This document shows positions 1 through 8,583 of a stretch of 64,000 nt of DNA, piece by piece. The number at the start of each line of letters is the position of its first letter. Positions within the stretch are counted from its first letter, which is position 1. The stretch comes from Corynebacterium jeddahense (lineage in GTDB: Bacteria; Actinomycetota; Actinomycetes; Mycobacteriales; Mycobacteriaceae): NCBI RefSeq assembly GCF_028609865.1, contig NZ_CP063194.1:1984001-2048000 (forward strand). Reading direction: 5' to 3'. Below the pieces are notes generated by a model, which worked only from the letters and a program-made list of their open reading frames with translations, was not told the origin of the DNA and ran no database searches. A program made the position numbers and the translations under genes.

Positions 1-40
1 CGGGTTGTGGGATTCTCAGGAAACGTTATCCACATTTCGG
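1..40. repeat. 40-bp repeat with perfect DnaA box, copy 1
   Basis: Read on the minus strand, these 40 bases match 21570-21609 at 34 of 40 positions. Both copies contain a perfect DnaA-box sequence, TTATCCACA (26-34 here). This copy lies about 45 bp upstream of the HNH endonuclease start. It may be a terminal or regulatory sequence belonging to the HNH/13E12 gene family; that role is inference. Confidence 0.6.
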
Positions 41-85
41 CCAAGGTCTTGCCATTGCGGATAGGCGGCGTTTAACGTCGCTGCC

Positions 86-1126
86 ATGATGTTCAACGAA
101 TTTTGCGAAGCCGGTGTCGAGGTGCTCGCCGGTTTCTCCCACGACGCCGCCCTGGCCGCCGGGCTGTCGACGACCCGGGTGCGCGACCTGGGGCGGGTGT
201 GGGAGGCCTACTACGGGCCGACGAAGTTCACCCGCAAACAGGCTGATGCGCTCGTGTTCGCGGCGGGGATGCCCCTCGACCAGTTAGTGCTCATCGAGAA
301 GAAACTGCGGGTGGTATCCGATGCTGCCGAACGGTGGCGCATCCGCCTCGACCTCGTGCGCCACCGCGGCTCGTATCGCGCCCTGTCCAAGCGCATCACC
401 CGGTTGGTGAAGATTCCGGTGCGCGCACCGCAACCCGCCTGCCGCTTTACTCAGTCCGTCGCAGGGATGCGCACCATGATCTGGACCTACAACGAGCGCG
501 ACATCGCCGACCTCGAACACCTGCTACGACGCATGGCCGAATCCGACATCCCCGGTGCCGCGGATCTCGCCCACGCCCTGCGCGCCTTGTTGCACGACGG
601 GGCTGCCGTCCCGAACGCCGCACCCCGGCCCATCGTGTTGGTGCCCATCCCGGACTACCTGCGCATCACCTCCGGTACCGGGGACGACATCACGCTGACG
701 CTCACGGACGGCACGACGATGAGTGGGGCGGAGTTTCTGCGACAGGAGTACGGGGCCACACTCGAGGTCGCGGCGTTCCACCCGCAGGCAGGGGCGGTGA
801 ACCTCTACCGCACGAGCCGGCTCGCCAACGGCAAGCAGCGCACCTTGTCGAAACTGCTCAGCCCCGCGTGCGCGTTCCCGGACTGCCGCCACTCGGCCGA
901 AACCACCCAAACACACCACATGCGGGCGTGGAAACACGGGGGCATGACCAACATGAACAACCTCGTGCAACTGTGCCCCCACCACAACGGGGCCAACGAC
1001 GATGACCGGGAACGCGCGTGGCGCGGCCACATCGATACCCGCGGCGGGCGGATCTACTGGATCGCCCCCAACGGGGCCGAAGTACCCATGACCACCCCCG
1101 GCGCCATGGAGCTGCTCTTCGACTAA
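86..1126 (+). CDS. HNH endonuclease, 13E12/DUF222-like family
   Basis: This 346-aa protein ends in an HNH nuclease domain at about residues 261-300. A Cys-x4-Cys pair there is followed by a His-His and a terminal Cys-Pro-His-His-Asn, the zinc-binding and catalytic layout of HNH enzymes. The N-terminal 200 residues are mostly helical and resemble the DUF222 part of the REP13E12 family, which is multicopy in actinobacteria and often treated as selfish. Two consecutive ATG codons start the frame at 86 and 89 and no strong ribosome site is visible. The upstream 40 bp is repeated near ssb. A GC-rich hairpin follows the stop. The nuclease assignment is firm; the biological role is unknown. Confidence 0.85.
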   Translation: MMFNEFCEAGVEVLAGFSHDAALAAGLSTTRVRDLGRVWEAYYGPTKFTRKQADALVFAAGMPLDQLVLIEKKLRVVSDAAERWRIRLDLVRHRGSYRALSKRITRLVKIPVRAPQPACRFTQSVAGMRTMIWTYNERDIADLEHLLRRMAESDIPGAADLAHALRALLHDGAAVPNAAPRPIVLVPIPDYLRITSGTGDDITLTLTDGTTMSGAEFLRQEYGATLEVAAFHPQAGAVNLYRTSRLANGKQRTLSKLLSPACAFPDCRHSAETTQTHHMRAWKHGGMTNMNNLVQLCPHHNGANDDDRERAWRGHIDTRGGRIYWIAPNGAEVPMTTPGAMELLFD

Positions 1127-1144
1127 CCCCCACCCCACCCCAAA

Positions 1145-1162
1145 CCCGCCCAACAGGGCGGG
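1145..1162 (+). terminator. GC-rich hairpin after HNH gene
   Basis: A perfect 7-bp stem CCCGCCC/GGGCGGG with loop AACA lies 18 bp after the HNH stop codon and before the convergent FGase gene. There is no T tract, so it may stop transcription weakly in either direction. Confidence 0.45.
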
Positions 1163-1185
1163 CAATTCGGCGCGCCCGAAACCGA

Positions 1186-1980
1186 CTACTGCGGGCGGCC
1201 CATGTCCGTGCGCGAGATCTCCACGGCCTTGCGCACCACCTCGGCGAGCGCCGCCTCGACGCGCGGGCGTGACTCGTCGTTCTCGAGCAGGTCCTTGCGC
1301 ACCTCGAACATCACGGCGAGCACGCTCGCGTTCTTCGCGTAGTCAACCGGCACGTAGGCGCCGGCGAACGGCGTGTTGCGCTCGACGTTGAACCCGGCGG
1401 CGGTGAACGCGCGGTCCGCCTCGTCGGCGAGCACGGCCGGCGTGTGCACGGAGTGCGTGCCGATGCACACGTCCGGTAGCAGCTTGCCGGGGTGGATGCG
1501 GTACTCCTCGGGCTGGTTGTTGTACGAGTGGATGTCCACGATCACGGCACAGCCGCAGTCCCGCAGCCGCTCGCCCACCAGCTTCGACACCGCGTCGGCG
1601 TACGGGAAGTAGTACTGCGCCTTGAGGTCCGCGACGTTCATGTCCAGCGGCCGCAGCGGGTTCCCGTCGGCGAGTTTGGTAAAGATCGCGCCACGCCCCG
1701 TCGAGTCCATCGACTCGCGCTCGTTGGAGAACCGCCCCGGGTCCGCGACCAGCCGCGAAAGGTTGTTCACAATCATCCACGGCGCGCACCCGGACTGCTC
1801 CGCGGCAGCGGCGGCGAGCGTGTCGGTGTGGTCGTCGGTGACGCGGTCGAGCTCCTGCGCCACCTGCTCGTCGGTCGCGATGAAATCGGCCGCCACCTCC
1901 GCCGGGATCTCGCGCGAGGCGTGCGGCACGTGCATGATCACGGGGCAGTCCGCGCTGCCCTCATGGACGGCGAAGTTCAT
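1186..1980 (-). CDS. N-formylglutamate amidohydrolase family protein
   Basis: This 264-aa protein belongs to the N-formylglutamate amidohydrolase (FGase/HutG-like) family of zinc-dependent deformylases. Visible family signatures are VPHASREIP near the N terminus and DIHSYNNQP in the middle, which hold metal-binding His, Asp and Glu residues. The start is the ATG at 1980, because it begins the conserved MNFAVHEG segment; the reading frame extends 22 codons further upstream into the neighbouring glycosyltransferase without family-like sequence. The gene overlaps the end of that gene by 20 bp, which suggests translational coupling. No other histidine-utilisation genes are nearby, so the true substrate could be another N-acylated amino acid or sugar. 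Confidence 0.8.
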   Translation of the reverse strand: MNFAVHEGSADCPVIMHVPHASREIPAEVAADFIATDEQVAQELDRVTDDHTDTLAAAAAEQSGCAPWMIVNNLSRLVADPGRFSNERESMDSTGRGAIFTKLADGNPLRPLDMNVADLKAQYYFPYADAVSKLVGERLRDCGCAVIVDIHSYNNQPEEYRIHPGKLLPDVCIGTHSVHTPAVLADEADRAFTAAGFNVERNTPFAGAYVPVDYAKNASVLAVMFEVRKDLLENDESRPRVEAALAEVVRKAVEISRTDMGRPQ

Positions 1981-3718
1981 GGTTCCGGATCGTATAGCGC
2001 TCGGGGGCATCCTGCTTGACGACGGCACCTTCGGCCACAAACGCATCCAGCCACCCTTGCATGGGAAAACTCCCCCACTTCGCGTAAAACCGGTTCGCGT
2101 TGGCGACGATGTCCTCGAGGTGCTCCCACGGCGGCGACGACACCGGGTGCCACTGGTGGAATGCGTGCGCCCCGCCGACCCACACGAGCGGAATGCCGTG
2201 GCGCTCGAGCTCGCGGGCGAAGTCGGTGTCCTCCCCGCCGTAGCCCTCGTAGGTCGGGTCGAAGGCGCCGAAGGTGGCGTCGATACGCTGCCACGTCCGC
2301 GCGGTGAGCGCGAACGACAGGGACCAGAACAGGTTGTAGTCCTCGGCGTCGACGAGCTCGCCGGGGGCCGGATCGGGGCGCGCGGGGTGCGGGTCGGGGG
2401 CGGTGACGCGCAGCTCTCCCTCCTGCATGTACGTCACCGGCCCGGCGACCACGGCGTCCGGGCGCCGCGCGAGCGCGGCAAGGTAGCGTGGCACGAGGGC
2501 GTCGGAAGCGAGGCAGTCCGCGTCGAGGAAAATCAGCGCTTTCGCGCCGCGCTCGATGGCCGTGCGCGCGCCGAGGTTGCGCGCGGCGGCGAGGTTGCGC
2601 GCGGGCGCGGCGACGACGTGGCTGCGCGGCACCGCCCGTTCCAGCGCGTCGGCGTCGGCGAGCGCGACCGTGACGTGGTCGACGCCGAGCGGCATGAGAC
2701 CAACCTGGTTGACCAGGTGGTCGAGGCGGTTCGCGTCGGCGAGCGTGATCACGCAGGTGCGCGGCCCGTCCGGGTGCGCTGCCACGCCCGCGATGACCTC
2801 GGCGGCCCGGCGCGCCGCGCCGTCGGTCTGCCAGCGCTGCCAGTGCGTCTCGCGCCGCTCGAGCAGCGCGGGCCACTCGTCGGGGGCGGGGAAGGCGGTG
2901 CGGACCGTCGCTAAGCCGGCGAGTGCGCGCGCCCCCGCGACCTGTTCGGCGAACGGGCGCGGCTGCGGCAGGACGATTGCCGGGGTGTCCGTCGCGGCGA
3001 GGTCCGCGATCGAGTTCTGCCCGCCCGCCGTCACCGCGACGCCGGCGGACTGGAGCAGCACGGTCGGGTCCGCGACGCGCCGCGCGCCGCCGAGGAACGT
3101 GAAGCGGTAGTCGGGGCAGACGCGCTCGACCGCCGCCCAGTCCTCCCGCGACCACGTCGAGCCGCCGTGGCCCGCCATGACCACGACGTGGCGCGGGTCG
3201 CGCTCGACGCCCGCGCGGGGCACGAGCCGCGAGATCCCGCCGACGGCGTGGAGCCGGTCGGCGTGCGCGCGCAGGTGGGCGGGCACCTCCACCCAGTCCG
3301 GCCACGCGGCGACGATCGCGTCGGCCTGCGCGTAGGCGAGCTGGTGCGCGGCGTCCCCGCGGTGGCCCGGCATCGCGTGCACGACGACCGGCACACCCAT
3401 CGCGCGGACGAACAGCGCGACCTCGCAGGACACGTCGACGTAGAACGCGTCCGGGTGGTGCGCCGCCACCCACGACGCGATCTGCGCGAACCGCTCCTGC
3501 AGCGCCGGCAGGCCGGTGGGCGCGTAGTGCAGGGTGCCGCCGGCGGTCATGGCGCGGCCGTGGGAGGCTCCGCCGGCGTCGTCAACGAGGGGGACGTCCG
3601 CGCCCTCGGCCGTCGAGAGGATCGCCGCCTCGCGGCCCATCGCGCGCAGCTCGCGCTGGATCTCGCGGGCTCGGTGCATGTGCCCGGCGCCGTGGTGGTG
3701 GGCGTAGATGCCGATCAC
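1961..3718 (-). CDS. Two-domain glycosyltransferase (GT-B-like plus GT2)
   Basis: This 585-aa protein appears to be two glycosyltransferases fused. Residues 1 to about 300 look like a MurG/GT-B-type domain: the N terminus has GIYAHHHGAGHMHRA, and the C-terminal sugar-nucleotide region has GGQNSIADLAATDTP near residue 231. Residues from about 315 form a GT2/GT-A domain with the DxD-like FLDADC near residue 393 and the GGEDTDF acceptor/base motif near 492. The start is a GTG at 3718 that overlaps the upstream TGA in a GTGA coupling. An open frame continues upstream but reads as an arginine-rich shadow of the neighbour. It could add two consecutive sugars to one acceptor; the substrate is unknown. 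Confidence 0.75.
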   Translation of the reverse strand: MIGIYAHHHGAGHMHRAREIQRELRAMGREAAILSTAEGADVPLVDDAGGASHGRAMTAGGTLHYAPTGLPALQERFAQIASWVAAHHPDAFYVDVSCEVALFVRAMGVPVVVHAMPGHRGDAAHQLAYAQADAIVAAWPDWVEVPAHLRAHADRLHAVGGISRLVPRAGVERDPRHVVVMAGHGGSTWSREDWAAVERVCPDYRFTFLGGARRVADPTVLLQSAGVAVTAGGQNSIADLAATDTPAIVLPQPRPFAEQVAGARALAGLATVRTAFPAPDEWPALLERRETHWQRWQTDGAARRAAEVIAGVAAHPDGPRTCVITLADANRLDHLVNQVGLMPLGVDHVTVALADADALERAVPRSHVVAAPARNLAAARNLGARTAIERGAKALIFLDADCLASDALVPRYLAALARRPDAVVAGPVTYMQEGELRVTAPDPHPARPDPAPGELVDAEDYNLFWSLSFALTARTWQRIDATFGAFDPTYEGYGGEDTDFARELERHGIPLVWVGGAHAFHQWHPVSSPPWEHLEDIVANANRFYAKWGSFPMQGWLDAFVAEGAVVKQDAPERYTIRNHELRRP

Positions 3719-4833
3719 GCGCCGACCACCCGGTTGAACGCCGCGACCTGGCGGTACACCTCGGCGTAGCGCCGCGCCGTCTGGGTGAGCGAGTGGTTGC
3801 GCACCACCCATTCGCGCACCACTGCGCGGTCGAGCGTCTGCGCCTTTCGTATCGACGCCGCCAGCGCCCCCACGTCGTCCCCCGGCGCAAGGCACGCCGG
3901 CGCGTCGCACAGCAGCTCGCCCATGCCGCCGCGGCGGAAGGCGGCGACCGGCGTTCCGCACGCCATGGCCTCGAACGCGACGAGCCCGAACGGCTCCTCC
4001 CAGCGCGGCGTGGCGACGGCGACGGCGCACTGCCCCACGAGCCCCCGCAGTTCGGCGTGGGAGAGCTCGCCGATCCACTCGACGCCGTCGCCGAGGCGCG
4101 GCGCGATCTCGTCGCGGAAGTAACGGCGGTCCCCGTTGCGCCCGGCGAGCACGAGCGGCATGCCGGCGGCGCGGCAGGCGTCGATGGCGAGGTGCGGTCC
4201 CTTCTCCGGCACGAGGCGGCCGAACCACACGGCGGTGTCGCCGCCCGGGCCGGGCTGCCAGCGGCGCACGTTGACGCCGTTCGGGATGATCACGGGTTCG
4301 CTCGGCAGGCGCCAGTTGCTCGCGGTCGTGCGGCTCACGGCGGCGAAGCGCCCGGCGCGCAGGCCCGTGGCGGTGATCGCGTCCTGCATCTCGGGCACCG
4401 CGGGGCAGTGCAGCGTGGTGAGCATCGGCATCGGCTCCGGGCTCGCCGCCGACGGGAACATGCGCGGGTTGAGACTGTTGTTGTGCACCACGTCGTAGTC
4501 GCGCGCGACGAGCAGGCGCCGCAGCTCAGTAAACGCCGCGTCCTCGCGCTCGCGCCCGCCCGGCGGGTAGCTCGTGTCGGTGGCCTCGTCGGTGCGCTCG
4601 CCCCAGTCGACCCCGGGCAGCTCGAAGTCCTTCACGTTGCCGTCGGAGCCCTCGGCGGCGAAGAAGTCCACCTCGTGCCCGTCCTCGCGCAGCGCGGCGA
4701 CCATCGTGTGGCAAAACGCCTCGAGCCCGCCGGCGTACGGCTCGCGCACGGGGTAGCGCGCCGGGCCGACGAGCGCGATGCGTAGCTTCCGGGTGCGCGG
4801 GGCGCGCGTCTGGGGTTGCGCAGCGACCGTCAC
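3715..4833 (-). CDS. Glycosyltransferase family 4 protein
   Basis: This 372-aa retaining glycosyltransferase has the GT4 layout: an N-terminal Rossmann half beginning LRIALVGPARYPVREPYAGG, then a C-terminal half with GRLVPEKGPHLAIDA near residue 206 and the EPFGLVAFEAMACG signature near 283, which supplies the nucleotide-sugar-binding glutamates. The start is the GTG at 4833, which overlaps the upstream stop as GTGA. The longer open frame upstream is not family-like. It is expected to be cytoplasmic or membrane-peripheral and to transfer an activated hexose onto a surface glycan or a small acceptor; which one cannot be told from sequence. Confidence 0.82.
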   Translation of the reverse strand: MTVAAQPQTRAPRTRKLRIALVGPARYPVREPYAGGLEAFCHTMVAALREDGHEVDFFAAEGSDGNVKDFELPGVDWGERTDEATDTSYPPGGREREDAAFTELRRLLVARDYDVVHNNSLNPRMFPSAASPEPMPMLTTLHCPAVPEMQDAITATGLRAGRFAAVSRTTASNWRLPSEPVIIPNGVNVRRWQPGPGGDTAVWFGRLVPEKGPHLAIDACRAAGMPLVLAGRNGDRRYFRDEIAPRLGDGVEWIGELSHAELRGLVGQCAVAVATPRWEEPFGLVAFEAMACGTPVAAFRRGGMGELLCDAPACLAPGDDVGALAASIRKAQTLDRAVVREWVVRNHSLTQTARRYAEVYRQVAAFNRVVGA

Positions 4834-5759
4834 GCGCCCACCGCCTTCCTGTAGATCTCCTCGTGCGCCCGGCGCACCCGTTCGAGCTGTGCCGCGCGGT
4901 CCCCGGCGTAGGGCACCGGCCCGCGCGCGGCGAGCGCGGCCGCCGCCCGGCCCGCAGACGCCCCGTCGCCGGCGCGGTAGACCGCCACGGCCGCCGGCGT
5001 GTCGGCCTGGCCCGCGTAGCACCCGACGTCCGGCACGGCGACGGGAACTCCCAGGTCGCGGCACATCTCCAGCCACCCGGAATGGGTGCCCCGAGTGTAC
5101 GGCAGGATGCACGCGCCCGCGCGCCCGACGGCGGCGTAGAGCGCAGCGTCATCCATCGGCTCGTGGACGATGACGTTCGCATTGCGTATCGACGCGAGCT
5201 CCGCCCCCTCATGCACATACACGTCGAGCGGCACCTCGCCGGCCACCGCGGCGTAGAACCCCGGGTCCGCGACGACGTTCGAGCGCAGGGACTTGAGGAA
5301 CACCGCGGCCCGCCCGCCCGTCTGCGGCTCGCGCGCGGCCCCGACGATGCTCGGGTGCGGCAGCACGTGGACGTCGTTCGCGCCGTAGTCGCGGGCGAGA
5401 ACCGCGGCGGCTTGGTCGGTGAGCGTGATGAGGGCGCAAGCTTCGTCGATAAGCAACTGCAACCGCTCGTGGTGAGGGGCCTGGTCGGAAAGGTGTGGGT
5501 TGTCGAGGTCGTGGACCGTGAGCACGAGCGGGACGGGCAGCGCGGCGCACAGCTCGGCGATCTGAGCCGGAGTGCGGTGCTCGAAGCCGAAGTGGAGGTG
5601 GACGAGGTCGACATCGCGCGGCTGCGTCCAGTACTCCGGCTCGAGCGCGGGGTGCGGCCACCAGTGCCCGTCGATGTCCGGGTCTGGCAGGTACTCCACG
5701 CCCGCGGGGCGGATCGCCCGTGTGTACGGGTGGTCGGCGGGGATGGAGAGTACGCGCAT
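4830..5759 (-). CDS. Glycosyltransferase, GT4-like
   Basis: This 309-aa protein starts MRVLSIPADHPYTRA and carries the GT-B acceptor-domain pattern DVDLVHLHFGFEHR followed by VPLVLTVHDLDNPH. The C-terminal half ends in a GTHSGWLEMCRDLGVPVAVP segment that sits where GT4 enzymes hold their EX7E nucleotide-binding loop, although only one glutamate is retained. The ATG at 5759 is preceded by AGGAGA. The stop overlaps the next gene start as GTGA, so this is the first gene of a coupled leftward run of four genes (4830-5759 through 1186-1980). Substrate unknown. Confidence 0.7.
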   Translation of the reverse strand: MRVLSIPADHPYTRAIRPAGVEYLPDPDIDGHWWPHPALEPEYWTQPRDVDLVHLHFGFEHRTPAQIAELCAALPVPLVLTVHDLDNPHLSDQAPHHERLQLLIDEACALITLTDQAAAVLARDYGANDVHVLPHPSIVGAAREPQTGGRAAVFLKSLRSNVVADPGFYAAVAGEVPLDVYVHEGAELASIRNANVIVHEPMDDAALYAAVGRAGACILPYTRGTHSGWLEMCRDLGVPVAVPDVGCYAGQADTPAAVAVYRAGDGASAGRAAAALAARGPVPYAGDRAAQLERVRRAHEEIYRKAVGA

Positions 5760-5795
5760 TCTCCTAATATAAACCTTCTCGCATACTGTGAGGGT
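5760..5795. promoter_or_regulatory. 36-bp divergent promoter region of the glycan cluster
   Basis: Only 36 bp separate the two divergent start codons, so both promoters must overlap here or lie inside the coding ends. Rightward, CATACT sits about 8 nt before the ATG at 5796; leftward, TATATT lies just before AGGAGA. The two halves of the cluster are probably co-regulated. The -10 assignments are inference. Confidence 0.4.
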
Positions 5796-6635
5796 ATGTC
5801 TTTGCTCGTCGTCGTCGGCAACTGCCAGGCGGAGTCCACCCGCAAGCTGCTCATGTCCACCGGCCACTTTTCCGGCGAGCGGATCGCGCCGGTGCACGAG
5901 CTCGAGGCGCCCGACATGGGGTGGTTCCTCGACCTCGTGGCCCGAGCCGACGTGCTGGTCACCCAGCCGATCCGCGACGGCTACCGGGGCCTGCCCGTGG
6001 GCACCGGCCAGCTGCGCGCGCTGCTGCGCCGCGGGGCGCGCCACGTCGTCGTGCCGGTGCTGCGTTTCGACGGCCTCATGCCCTACCAGGCCATCATCCG
6101 CGACCCGGACGAGCCGTCGCTCAACCCGCCGGTGGTGCCGTACCACGACCTGCGCACGCTCTGCCTCGCCGCCGGCGCCGCCCCGGCCCCCGCGCCTTCG
6201 CGCGACGCCCTGCGGCGCGCGGCGGCCATGTCCGTCGAGCAGATCCGCGTGCGCGAGCGCGCCCACGGCACCGTCGTGGTGTCGGACTACCTGGAACGTA
6301 GCCCCGTCTGGCACACCGTGAACCACCCGGACAACGCGACGCTTACGGCCATGGCAGCGCGCGTGCTCCAGGCGCTCGGGCTGCCGGGCGAGCCGGTGCC
6401 GCCGGACTACGAGATGCTCGGCGGGCTCGACGCGCCCGTCGACCCGGCGGCGGCCGCGGCGCTCGGCGTGGACGTCGCCGGCCGCGGCGAGTGGCGCGAC
6501 CGCAAGGCCGGCCCCATCGACGCCGCCGAGATCGCCGCCGCGCAGCTCGAGTTCTACCGGCAGCGCCCCGCGCTCGTCGCGCACGGGCTTGCGCGCCACG
6601 CGGAGCGCATCGCCAAACTAGGGTTGCTGCCATGA
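5796..6635 (+). CDS. WcbI-like polysaccharide biosynthesis protein
   Basis: This 279-aa protein opens with LLVVVGNCQAESTRKLL, the GNCQ signature of the WcbI family of polysaccharide biosynthesis putative acetyltransferases. A later HTVNHPDNATL segment near residue 170 is typical of the same family. WcbI proteins modify capsule precursors and resemble SGNH-like hydrolase/acyltransferases. The start is the ATG at 5796 (GAGGGT just upstream); the frame is open further upstream but reads as shadow sequence. The stop overlaps the next gene as ATGA. Its presence suggests the cluster makes an acylated surface glycan. Confidence 0.72.
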   Translation: MSLLVVVGNCQAESTRKLLMSTGHFSGERIAPVHELEAPDMGWFLDLVARADVLVTQPIRDGYRGLPVGTGQLRALLRRGARHVVVPVLRFDGLMPYQAIIRDPDEPSLNPPVVPYHDLRTLCLAAGAAPAPAPSRDALRRAAAMSVEQIRVRERAHGTVVVSDYLERSPVWHTVNHPDNATLTAMAARVLQALGLPGEPVPPDYEMLGGLDAPVDPAAAAALGVDVAGRGEWRDRKAGPIDAAEIAAAQLEFYRQRPALVAHGLARHAERIAKLGLLP

Positions 6636-7501
6636 AGCATTTGATCGTCGGCCCCGACGGCCACGGCGTGACCGAGTACGCGCTCGGGCTCGCGCGCGCC
6701 ACCGGCGCCGACGTCATCCGCGAAGAGGCGTTCACCGACGCCCCGCTTCCCGACGAGCCCATCCACGTCACCTTTACCGACCACCTCTTCGGCGACACCG
6801 CAAAGACGCTGCTGGAGCGCCTCGGGCCGCGGCCGTTCTCGGTGAGCCTGCACGACATCCCGCAGCCCGAGGAGGGGCGCGAGCGCTACGAGCGCCGCGC
6901 CGAGATCTACCGCGAGCTCGCCGACGCCGCCGCGCTTGCCGTGGTGAACTCCCGCCACGAGGCGCGCTTCTTCGGCGGCGCAGTCCCGTCCATCTACCTG
7001 CCCATCCCGGTCATCGACTCCCCTTTCAACCCGGAGCCCGGCACCATCGGCGTCCTCGGCTTCCTCTACCCCGGCAAGGGCCACGAGGACCTCATCGCCG
7101 CGCTGCCGGAGCGCCGCCTGCGCTTCCTCGGCGCGGTCTCAGCAGGCCACGAGGCGTGGGCCGCGACGCTCAGCGCGGAGATCACCGGCTGGCTTACCGA
7201 CGCCGAGCTCGCCCGCGAGATGGGGCGCATCGCCGTGCCGGCCTGCCCGCACCGGCACTTCTCCGCCTCAGGCTCGCTCATGACGTGGCTCGGCGCGGGC
7301 CGCGCCGTGTTAGTCACCGACTCCGACTACGCCCGCGAGATCGACGCCTGGCTGCCTGGGCGGCTCACGCTGGTGGGTGGCGGTGGGTGGCGGGACGCCG
7401 TCGATACGCATGAGCCCCGGCGGGTGGCGCCGCCGGCGTACGGGTGGGCCGAGGTTGCCGAACAATGGGAGGAACAATGGCGTTTCGCTGGCCTGACGTA
7501 A
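6632..7501 (+). CDS. Glycosyltransferase, GT-B fold
   Basis: This 289-aa protein starts MKHLIVGPDGHGVTEYA and has the GT-B type C-terminal pattern GVLGFLYPGKGHEDLIAAL near residue 135, followed by an ASGSLMTWLGAGRAVLVTDS segment that occupies the nucleotide-sugar-binding loop. It is shorter than a normal GT4 enzyme and lacks a clean EX7E motif, so it is a divergent member. The ATG overlaps the WcbI-like stop (ATGA), and its own end overlaps the next gene by 25 bp. It is part of the rightward coupled run of three genes; substrate unknown. Confidence 0.65.
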   Translation: MKHLIVGPDGHGVTEYALGLARATGADVIREEAFTDAPLPDEPIHVTFTDHLFGDTAKTLLERLGPRPFSVSLHDIPQPEEGRERYERRAEIYRELADAAALAVVNSRHEARFFGGAVPSIYLPIPVIDSPFNPEPGTIGVLGFLYPGKGHEDLIAALPERRLRFLGAVSAGHEAWAATLSAEITGWLTDAELAREMGRIAVPACPHRHFSASGSLMTWLGAGRAVLVTDSDYAREIDAWLPGRLTLVGGGGWRDAVDTHEPRRVAPPAYGWAEVAEQWEEQWRFAGLT

Positions 7502-8583
7502 GCGTGGTCATCCCGCACTACAACGACCCCGCCTCGCTGGAGCGGGTCGTGCACGCCGTGCGCGCGCAGGACTACGCGGGCGCGGTGGAGATCGTCGTCG
7601 CCGACGACGGCTCCGCCGAACCGCCCGCGATCGACGGCGTGCGCGTCGTGCGGCAGGCGGACGAGGGCTTCCGCGCCGCCGCCGCGCGCAACCTCGGCGC
7701 CGCCGCCGCCACCGGCGAGGTGCTCGCGTTCCTCGACGCCGACACCGTGCCAGAGCCCGGCTACCTCTCCGCGGTGGTGCCGCACATCGTGGGCGACGAG
7801 CGCGCCGTCGTCGTCGGGTCGCGCCGCACGGGCGCGGCGGGCACCGAGCCGCAGTGGCTTCTCGACGCCTGGGACGCCACCGCCAACCTCCGCCACGCCA
7901 ACCACGCCTCGTGGCGCTACATCATCTCCGCGGTGCTCACGTGCTCGCGCGCGTTCTTCGAGCAGGTCGGCGGCTTCGACGGCTCGTTCGTCGGCTACGG
8001 CGGCGAGGACTGGGAGTTCGGCTTCCGCGCCTGGAACGCCGGCGCGACGTTCGTCCACGAGCCGAACGCCGTCGCGCACCACCCGGCGGAGGACTTCGGC
8101 ATGCGTTTCGACGACCCTGCGGACGCCATCGCCGTCAAAAACGCCGAGTCGCTCGCGCTCGCCCGGCGCGTCACGCACCCGCTCGCGCGGCCGGAGGGCG
8201 TCATCTTCGACACGTTCGATATGCAGGTCGAGGTGCCCGAGCTCGAGGGCGAGGGCGTGCGCGACTTCGTCATCGCGGAGTGGCTCAAGGTCGGCGCGTA
8301 CGTGCGCGTCGGCGAGGTGCCGCAGCTGTTCCGCGCTGACCCGCGCGTGGGCACCGCGGACGTGGCGGCGCGGGTGAACGTGGCGGTGGGTGCGGGGTGG
8401 GCGCCGCAGGACGTCGATACGCTGCTGGCGCAGGAGTACGTCCTCTGCCCCGACGGGACGATGGTGCGCACCGCGCGCGCCGGGGCGCTCGGGCTCGAGC
8501 CGGCGGCCGCGAACCCCGAGGACATCGGGCTCACGCCGGTGCAGGGGCCGCTCCAGCTCGAGCGCTACTTCGCCGGCTGGTAG
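7477..8583 (+). CDS. Glycosyltransferase family 2 protein
   Basis: This 368-aa inverting glycosyltransferase has the GT2 layout: VSVVIPHYNDPASLERVV at the N terminus, the DxD motif FLDADTVP near residue 87, and the catalytic GGEDWEFGFRAW near residue 174. The start chosen is the ATG at 7477 because GGGAGGAA sits directly in front of it; an in-frame ATG lies 12 bp earlier. It has no membrane segment, so it should act in the cytoplasm on nucleotide sugars. The stop codon TAG abuts the stop of the convergent ATPase gene, giving the palindrome TAGCTA. Confidence 0.82.
   Translation: MAFRWPDVSVVIPHYNDPASLERVVHAVRAQDYAGAVEIVVADDGSAEPPAIDGVRVVRQADEGFRAAAARNLGAAAATGEVLAFLDADTVPEPGYLSAVVPHIVGDERAVVVGSRRTGAAGTEPQWLLDAWDATANLRHANHASWRYIISAVLTCSRAFFEQVGGFDGSFVGYGGEDWEFGFRAWNAGATFVHEPNAVAHHPAEDFGMRFDDPADAIAVKNAESLALARRVTHPLARPEGVIFDTFDMQVEVPELEGEGVRDFVIAEWLKVGAYVRVGEVPQLFRADPRVGTADVAARVNVAVGAGWAPQDVDTLLAQEYVLCPDGTMVRTARAGALGLEPAAANPEDIGLTPVQGPLQLERYFAGW

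Noticed and set aside
1961..6599. Very long open frames on both strands over the glycosyltransferase region
   Set aside because: They are Arg/Ala/Pro-rich and share no family motifs; they are shadow frames caused by high GC. Real starts were set by motifs and stop/start overlaps.
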